Made by a program: the position numbers and the translations under genes
Part shown: piece after piece, positions 23,001-32,000 of the stretch
Position numbering within the stretch: position 1 is the stretch's first letter
Layout of the letters: each line of letters begins with the position of its first letter
NCBI GenBank assembly: GCA_964017185.1
Contig: OZ024872.1
Location: forward strand, 40,864,188 to 40,928,187
Length of the DNA: 64,000 bases
From: Rugalucina vietnamica
Lineage: Eukaryota; Mollusca; Bivalvia; Lucinida; Lucinidae
Direction of reading: 5' to 3'
The notes under the pieces: model-generated
Told to the model about the DNA's origin: nothing
Seen by the model: the letters and a program-made list of their open reading frames with translations, nothing else
Databases searched by the model: none

Positions 23001-26000
23001 TCTTGCTCACCTTAATGCAGCAAAGATTGATTTTTATACTATTTACCTAGAAAAATGATAAAATCGCGGCGTCCGCCATTTTGATTTAAAATGTTTTGAC
23101 GTCGTGACGTGTGCGCCTAGTGACGAAATTACGTGACGTCCTATACAACCAGTGTTAAAAAAGAACATTTGAATGCAGGGTGCGACCGGGGTGAGATAAC
23201 GAGGGTGAGATAAGAATTTCTCACATGGGGTAAAATGTAGGATTTCAAGAAATGCTAGGACAATGCAAGTCAAGCCAAAAAAAGAATTTTGAATGCTATG
23301 ATTGATAAGTGAGCATAGAAGTTGATAAAAAATCTGTGCCATTTCATGATTGCACTTGAGTTTACTTATAAAGGAGAACTTGCAATCTAAACAAGCATAC
23401 CCTCTTGCAATTTTTGCTTGTGATCCAAGAACCAAAGCAGTCAAACAAAGCTATTCATCACATAAATGATATTAATCAGACTGAACCTGTCAAACATTTT
23501 TGATACTTACGACATGGCTTTCTTTGACTACTGGTTTATATGCAGGTCCAACTTTAGGTGTTGGATGATGCGTTACTTTATGCTGTATTACGGGAGGAAT
23601 GTCTTTAAGAGAGGCTAAGTTTGACTCATGAGTAACAAGATCAGACATTGCCTACAAGGAACAGAAAGTACAACACTAGCATAATCTACAAAACGCAATA
23701 TCTGCCCTGCTATGAGAGATTACCATTTTTAGCGAGATTATCTAAAGTTCTGAACTTCAAAAAATATTATCACACTCATCTCACTGAGAATGAAGCTTGA
23801 GCATGAAAGCAGCTTTTTAACCTATGGCCCATGCAAGACCCCTAATGATCACTTAAAACACAGAGGCAAACTCAAAATATGTTAAAATTCCTTGTTAATA
23901 GACAGTAACTCAGCTGCTTGACAGGAAAAATACAACCAATCAAAAGATTCTCTCATGGAAGGGCATGCATCACCACACTGGCTAGCTAGCATGGGTAAGG
24001 CTTAATCTAAGTGTAAGTGTAGGTCTGTAGACTGGTCATAATTATGAACTAATGAAAAGCTACACACTTTTCCATTCTACTATAGTGCACTCTTCTAGCA
24101 TGAGCATGTTACTTTTAAAAGATGCATTTTATAATAAACAAGAACGCCGCTGAGGTCAATATCGCACCTGCACCGGGCAAAATAACTTAAAACGTGAAAT
24201 ATAGCTCGAGAGCACCAGGTTAAGGTGTGTTCTGAAAGGGTATGTTAAGGACATTTACTATGCAAGCTTTCACACTCGCAGCTATCACTGATGCAGAAAA
24301 AACAAACTTCGACATAAAAATTAACAAAGTCAATGGACCGTGAAATATAGTTCAAGGTCAGCGGGTAAAGGTGCGTGCTTGAATGGTATGTCAAGGATAA
24401 TTACTATGCGAGGTTTCACCCTCGCAGCTATCATTGATGTCGAGAAAACCAAACTTCGACGTAAAAAATTTCAAAGTCAGTAGACTATGAAATATAGGTC
24501 AAGGTCAGCGGGTCAAGGTGCATGCTTGAAGTGTATGTCAAGGACAATTACTTTGCAAGGTTTCAAAATCGCAGCTATCACTGATGTCGAGAAAACCAAA
24601 CTTCGACGTAAAAAATTTCAAAGTCAGTGGACCATGAAATATAGGTCAAGGGTACTGGGTAAAGGTGCGTGCTTGAAGTGTATGTCAAGGACAATTACTA
24701 TGCAAGGTTTCAGACTCGCAGCTATCACTGATGTTGAGAAAACCAAACTTCGACATAAAGTTTTCAAAGTCAGTGGACCGTGAAATATAGGTCAAGGGTA
24801 CTGGGTCAAGGTGCGTGCTTGAAGTGTATGTCAAGGACAATAACTATGCAAGGTTTCAGACTCACAGCTATCACTGATGTCGAGAAAACTAAACTTTGAC
24901 GTAAATGTTGACGGACGGACGAACGAACGGACGAACGTAGAGACGGATGGAAATTTGAACTCCTATATCGCACCCTGCTATAAGCAGGTGCGATAAAAAT
25001 GACTGTACAGATTCAGTTATGGTAAAAATACCAAACAGTATGTATGATTTGAAAGATAATCTTTTCTCATCCTAAGATGCATCTATACATACCTTCTTTA
25101 CCTAGTTTACAACATTTTTAGATTAGCCTTGCCCATAGCTACAAATCAACAAAACATGGGTAGGGATAAAAGAATAAAATGTGAGGTAAAGTGAAGAACC
25201 TACTGACTGCATTTACCCTTTTACAAACGACACATGTCTGGGTCCTTGTATTATTTTTGTCAAATCTGGAACTTAAAGCATGCCAACTTTACCAAAACTT
25301 GTTTTCAAAAGGATTGAGATAGTCTATAATATATTGTAGTTTTCTTGAGTTACAAAACTATGCGACAAAAGCAAGACCCAGTGTATTAAGGGTAAATACA
25401 GAAAGGAGTCCAATATCAAGGAAATCTGCCTATTTCACTTCTCAAACAAACATGCTTGTCTTAAGCCAAAAAATAGTGGCTTGCAGTTTTCAAGTTTAGA
25501 TACTTTTGACGCAAGGAGTCCTTGTTTATGAGCACAAAATTAAAAGGATGGTCACATGCATATGGATAAGAGGCAGGTTTCCTCATATTTAGGCTTAATA
25601 GTGATGTAAAATAAAACCCAGGATGTGGTAAGATTACTAGGTCACAACACAGGAGCAGAATCCGAGGGATTCGAACTTACCACCTTACTATCTTTAACTA
25701 CAGGTTTTTGTTCAGGAATTATTTTAGGTTTCTGCTCAGGTATAACCTGAGCTTGTATTGCTGGTATATTCTTAAGTGAAGTATTGGATTCCTTGGTCAT
25801 TAGATTAGCCATTGCCTACAAATACAAATGAGCCGCCTCATGGGAAAACCAACATTTTGCATATGCGAAAACAAAGGCGCAGATCAGCTTCGCGGTAACC
25901 GCGAAGCTGATCAGCGCCTTTGTTTTCGCTACTCGGATAGTACAATTCCTCTTCTACTTAAATCCGAAATTTCGAGCTTCTGGCTCTTTTCTGTGCTTGT

Positions 26001-29000
26001 ACAGGTCGGTTTGTGTCGGACCTGTTCGTAAACCACATTGTTGGTTTTCCCACGAGGAGGCTCAAATCATGGGATGCGTAACAGAATCAGAGCACACAAG
26101 CATTCATACATCGTCAAAATCTTTCAAAACAGCTGCAAGTCTGTTTATTTGAATTTGTTTGAATAAGTGCTTTACGTCTATGGTGAACTAGACAACAGCT
26201 GTTATGTGATGTCGGGACTGTCACATATCCTAGCCACATTTAGCAAGCCTCACAGAGCCAGGGCCCTGTTGCATAAAACTTTATAAACTCTTAATGGCAG
26301 ATTAAATTCCCAGATAACTTAATGGCAGCTTTACTCCTGTTGCATTATTGTCTTTGAAAATCAACATTAGTGTCTACTTACAGTTGCCATTGCAAATTTA
26401 GCTCCAAAGGTACTTTGAAATTGTTTAATGCCATCTTCAATAAGAGAGTTCTTGTACTTAATGGCAGCTTAAGGTTTAATGACAGCTTAAGTTTATGCAA
26501 TAGAGCTGAGGTTAGCATTACTTAGTGTAAAGACTGCTTTTATCACTATCCAAACAGTGATTCTCTTGTATCAGTGGAAAAGCAAGAATGGGGATAGAAT
26601 TTCATAACCAAAACGTAACGCGCAAGCATGAGGAGCAGTCACAGGTTCACTTCTGTATGAAGTAGATTTGCTACAGATCAGCCTATCACACCCAAGTATG
26701 AATCTTAATAATGTTTCGCAAATAATAAACAATTCTTGGTATTTTCACAAAAAAGAAAAAAGATAAATAATACAAGGTTTCAGTCAAACTATTTCTTTAC
26801 ATGCATATATATGCGTGCAATTAAAATTCGAAAACATGCTCTAGAAGAAATATCCAGTATGAAATAAAGTATTTCAATTTACATATAAATCCCATCTTAC
26901 CACATTGAGTTTTTCTTGTTCTGACTGTTTTTCTCTTTCAAGTTGTTCCACTTCTGCTTTAGACAATGCTATTGTACTCTCTATAACCTTTTTATCTTTC
27001 TTTTCCACTCGAGTTTGATGTTTCTGCTGGGCATCATACTCTCGCTGTGACTGACTAAAATACAAAATTTGCAATTACTGTATAATAGGAGCTGCGATGC
27101 AATGCCTTCGGGTTTCCTACCAGGTCCAACACAAACCTGCTGTACAGTCATGGAAAAAGGCTAGAAGTTTAAAATTCCGGATTTAAGAAGAAGAGGGATT
27201 GTACTATCCGTGTAGCGAAAACAATAGCGCTTTTCAGCTGTGCAGTCACTGCACAGCTGATTTGCTTCTTTGTTTTCACATATGTTATCTCATGATGCGG
27301 CTCATATGATCTTGGTTTTTTGGATGGTACTTTGGTTCTGATTGCACCATTCTGCTCATAGCTCACATTGAGCCTTTTCAATTCTTATGTGTGTTTCAAG
27401 TGGTGCTTAACCCGTATTTGAGAAATGGATTTTCTCATCATTATCAATTGGATGAGTCCACTTTCAATTTTAGGAGTGTTAGGAGTGATTATTATTTTTT
27501 ATCTCATTTTTCGATGAAATTTCTCTGTGCAAACAGAATAGCCCCAGATGGGACGCCGCGTTCTGCGGCGTCACATCTGGGGCTATACTGTTTGCTTATG
27601 TCCCATAAAAAGGACACCAGGCTTATATGACTTAATGTCCTAGCTCAACAGCTAAGGTCATATTCTCATCTAAATTCCTGGGGAAGACTCCTAGAGGCAG
27701 TTTACCAATGCATAGTACAAATCTCTTTTTGCCATCAAATGATAATTGCTCTCCTTGAATTGTTGACATTCCATATAAACAACATGCCATAAGACTACAT
27801 TTAGACCCATTTTTAATTTTGATTTGTCGGACTGTGCCATAGTAAAATTATGATTTATATTTGTTAAAGAAGCAATTTCTTCAAAGTTGTATAAAGACAA
27901 ACGAAATTCCGCTTTATACTCAATTTACGCACAATATTTTGTTAGCAATGAAATTTCTTTACCCATTTTCAACTTTTCCACATAAGCATAAACATATGAG
28001 CCGCCTCATGGGAAAACCAACAATCTGCATAGGCGAAAACAAAGACGCAGATGATGTTCGCGGTAATCGCGAAGCTGATCAGCGCCTTTATTTTCGCTAC
28101 TCAGATAGTACAATTCCTCTTCTACTTATATCCGAAATTTCAAGCTTCTAGCTCTTTTCTGTGCTAGTACAGGCCGGTTTGTGTCGGACCTGTTCGGAAA
28201 CCACATTGTTGGTTTTCTCACGAGGCGGCTCATATCACAGCATGAAGTTGAAAGCCAGTCAAGCACAAACTTCCGCCTAACTTACGCTAAAACTTTTCTC
28301 ATTATTTCTTCATCATCGTCCACTACCCCACCCCCTGCTGGTTCCTTTGGTTTGGTTTTCCCCTCTGTGAGACTGTCTGGCAGGGAACCAGTGGTCTGTA
28401 TAATCAGCATCAGGGCCTGTTGTTGGAGTTCGATATTCTTCTGAACCATCATCGGGACAAATATGGTGTAGTCATCCATGGCTAGAACTTGCTCAAACAG
28501 ACCCTGGGGTATAAAAATTAAAAATTTCATTATGCATCAATCATTTGTAATCAAGCCCCCTTAAGCTTAACTATGCCCCCACATTGGGCAGGGAACCTAC
28601 TGTCTAAACACCATCTTCCAGAAACTGCATTATTAAAAATCTCACTTTTCTGAAAGACCTCAAGAAAAATATGACCATGTCACCATTTTGCATTCCATAA
28701 GTCTTAAAAAGTGCCACAAAAAATTTCAAAATCGGCTAACAAATAAAAATTTTATGCCAGAAAATAATTTTGGATAGGGCTTTTCCATTGTAAAAATGTC
28801 AGCAAGGGAAGTAACTATTTTCCCGGTAAAACTCTAAATTGATTATTTTTCATTTAAAATGCAACAAACCAAAACAAAATTGTATTGTATGCATAGTTGA
28901 GCATCAAGCTCTTAAATTCACTTGATTTTTAATATTCAGGTGTATGGATTACCTCCCTTGCACATGCATAAGGCCTATTCAAAATAAATTTTGGGCATAA

Positions 29001-32000
29001 TTATTTTACTAGTGAACCAATTTTCAAAATTTTTGCGGCACTTTTTAGGACTTTTGGTTTGCAAAAAGATGACATAGTAATATTTTTCTAGTAGTGTTTA
29101 ACAAAAGTGAGGTTTTGAAAAATGCAGTTTCTGAAAGATGGTATTCAGACAGTAGTCGAGTTTTGACTCATAGTGTGGGAAATGCCAAGGGCTTGTATTA
29201 CATGAGCTATTGCATGAGAAAACCTACAATTTGGGTTTCCGACCAGGTCCGACACATTCCGGTCGTACAGTCAGGGAAGCAGGCTAGAACCTTGAAATTT
29301 CGGATTTAAGAAGAAAAGTGATTGTACTGTTTGTTTAGCAAAAACAAAGGTGCTGATCAGCTGCGCAGTCTGTGCCTTTGTTTTTGTAAATGCAGATTGT
29401 TGGTTTTCTCATGCAGTGGCTCACATAGGAATAATAGGACACCGAACTAAAAACATAGCAGACTGCTGGGAAAAAGGTCATGGTTAACCAGCTGACTGTC
29501 CCCTGAGTGTAGGGGTATCAGCAGGGATATAATGGACAAAAGCAAAAAGTCCCCGCTTTTGCCCGCTGGTGTGTGTGTGTGGGGGGGGGGGGGTCACTAG
29601 TGCCATTATATGTTAACATAAACATGTTAATATAATATTCTGCACTTTATATTGATCAACCATTTCTTTTTGCTTCCTTAATGCAAAATTTCAAGCACAT
29701 GGTCATGTTCTTTGGTTGAAAAGCCCAATAAGTCTACCCTGATCAGAATGACAGAAAGCCTAATAGCAGATTTTCTCATGACTTGACTAATATGTATGCG
29801 ACACAATATCTGAAAGATTGGGGTTTCTAAATGAGCCGCAGCATAAGAAAACAATCAACATGCATAGGCAAAAAAAAAGGCGCAGATCAGCTGTGAAGTA
29901 ACAGCACAGCTGATAAGCACCAGTCCTGTGTTTTAGCTACACATATAGTACAATCCCTCTTCTTATCAAGTCCAAATTTTCAAGCTTCTTGCCCCTGCTT
30001 CTGTGACTGTACAGGCCAATTTATGCCTGGACCTAGTCGAAAACCTTAATTGTTGGTTTTCTCACACAAAGGCTCAAATTTTAAGCACCTCATGATACAC
30101 TATTCATTATCATTAATACTTATTATAGATGGAGGTCCATTCATCATTTTTACAATGTGAGCATAATTCATCATGAAAAATAAATCACTCTTAGTATTTA
30201 AGTTTATCTTTATATACCTAAATATGTCTTAATTAGCTGTATGACCACCTTGCTGGGCAAGAGCTAGTCACATATATTGTTATGATAAATGTGATGGTTA
30301 ATATTCCCATCAGGTGGGATTTCAACTTAGCTTTCCTGTTCTTACTTAATAAATGGCCATTTTCATGTAAGAATTAAGCCGTTTTACAGATAGGATTTTT
30401 AGGATATGAACCGCCACACCAAAAAATAAACAATTTGCTTATGGCAGGGATATTGTTGGCTCAAAAATGGAAGGGGCCATTTTGAGAAAAACATTATCCC
30501 CTATCTCCTTACATTATAAAAATGGCCCATGCTTTCCAAATGAAGGGGCCATTTTGAAAATGAAAAGGCATTTTTGCCCATGACCCCTTCCAAAATTATC
30601 CCTGTTATGTGAAAACAAAGATGCAGATAAGCTGTGCAGTAATTGCACAGATGATCAGTGCCTTTGTTTTCGCTTCACATATTGTACAGTCCCTCTTCTT
30701 CTTAAATCAGAAATTTCAAGCTTCTAACCAGATTCTTTGACCACTGTGGTATATCTACACCGGCACTTTGCGTTTCGTCCTTCCACCGGTGTTACAGTAG
30801 ACAAAATGCAACCTTTCCTATATTTGTAATCTACGTCTTAAGAAGTCCTTTATGAAGTACATTTGTGATGAATTTTGACCAACAAGCATCTCTGTTTGCA
30901 AAAACATGAGTTTTTTCAAATTTTGTGCACTAAAACACTTATAAAAACGAAAACTTTACAAGTACGGTTTCGTCAGAAATGTCCGGTTTTGTCATTGACG
31001 GACTTAAATTTACGACAAAACCGTACAGATTTGACGAAACCGTAAGTTTTTGATTTCAATTTTTTAAAAGATTTGGAGCATTCATTCACTAAAACTTCAT
31101 GCTTTCTGTGTCGAATGATGGTTATTCTTGTTCATGATCAACTAAAATATAACAGAAAGCTCAGCATCGCTCATATTTTCCCAAAATTCTAAAATTTGGT
31201 ATTTTTATGTTGACACCGGTGGAAAGACGAAACGGTGTAGATATACTACAGTGTTGACTGTACAGGCTGATTTGTGCCAGGCCTGATCCGAAATCCAGAT
31301 TATTGGTTTTCTTGTGTGAAAGACTGTAAAATACCTGAAAGACTTCCCTCAAATCCTGCTTTGAGTTCATGTCTTGTAAAGCCCTGATGACCTCTTCATG
31401 GGAAAGACTGGAATCTTTAGTGAAAGCATCTAGCAGAGTTTCAACCTGAAACATGGGGAAAACAGATCAGTCTTCACAGTTTTATAGAAGTATATAAATA
31501 GACTATACTGTAAGTCCGGAAATTTTCGCGTGACTTTTATTTCGCGAATTTTCGTTTTCCAAATTATTTAATAGCGATTTCTTGAATTCACGAAAGAGTA
31601 CTAGTGCAGTCTATAAAGCTCATGGTAATTCTTTATTAGCGAGAACTTTATTTTCACGAGGCAACCAATTCGCGAATATAGCGTAAATTAAGTTCTCGCG
31701 AATATTTCCGGATTTACAGTAACTGGATGTTTTAGAACAGAATAGAACAGTTTGGTAGACCAGCCTGTATGCCTTTTTCCTAGACCGGGCATACAAGTTA
31801 TCAAAATATGAGCTGCCCCATGGGAAAACCAACAATCCGCATAGGCGAAAACAAAGGCGCAGATCAGCTTCGCGGTAACCGCGAAGCTGACAGCGCCTTT
31901 GTTTTCGCTACTCGGATAGTACAATTCCTCCTCTACTTAACTCCAAAATTTCAAGCTTCTAGCCTGCTTCTGTAGCTGTACATGCCATTTTGTGTCAGAC

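Larger units (their letters stand above)
30407..31329 (+). mobile_element. MITE A copy 9, broken by two nested insertions
   Basis: Pieces 30407-30443, 30605-30741 and 31254-31329 join into one MITE A. The first break is flanked by TTATG, the second by TTGAC. Its far end reaches to within a few bases of the CFAP36 exon 3 donor. Confidence 0.8.

Noticed and set aside
23043..23444. 133-aa minus-strand ORF in CFAP36 intron 7
   Set aside because: No recognisable domain, no splice connection, and composition like the surrounding intron.
24487..24783. 98-aa ORF with two similar halves
   Set aside because: It is two monomers of the H8 array read through.
25640..25681. GTAAGTTCGAATCCC at the exon 6 donor as a SINE-derived splice site
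   Set aside because: The exon end is homologous to exon 7, whose donor has no such word, so the B-box resemblance (if any) was acquired later and may be chance.
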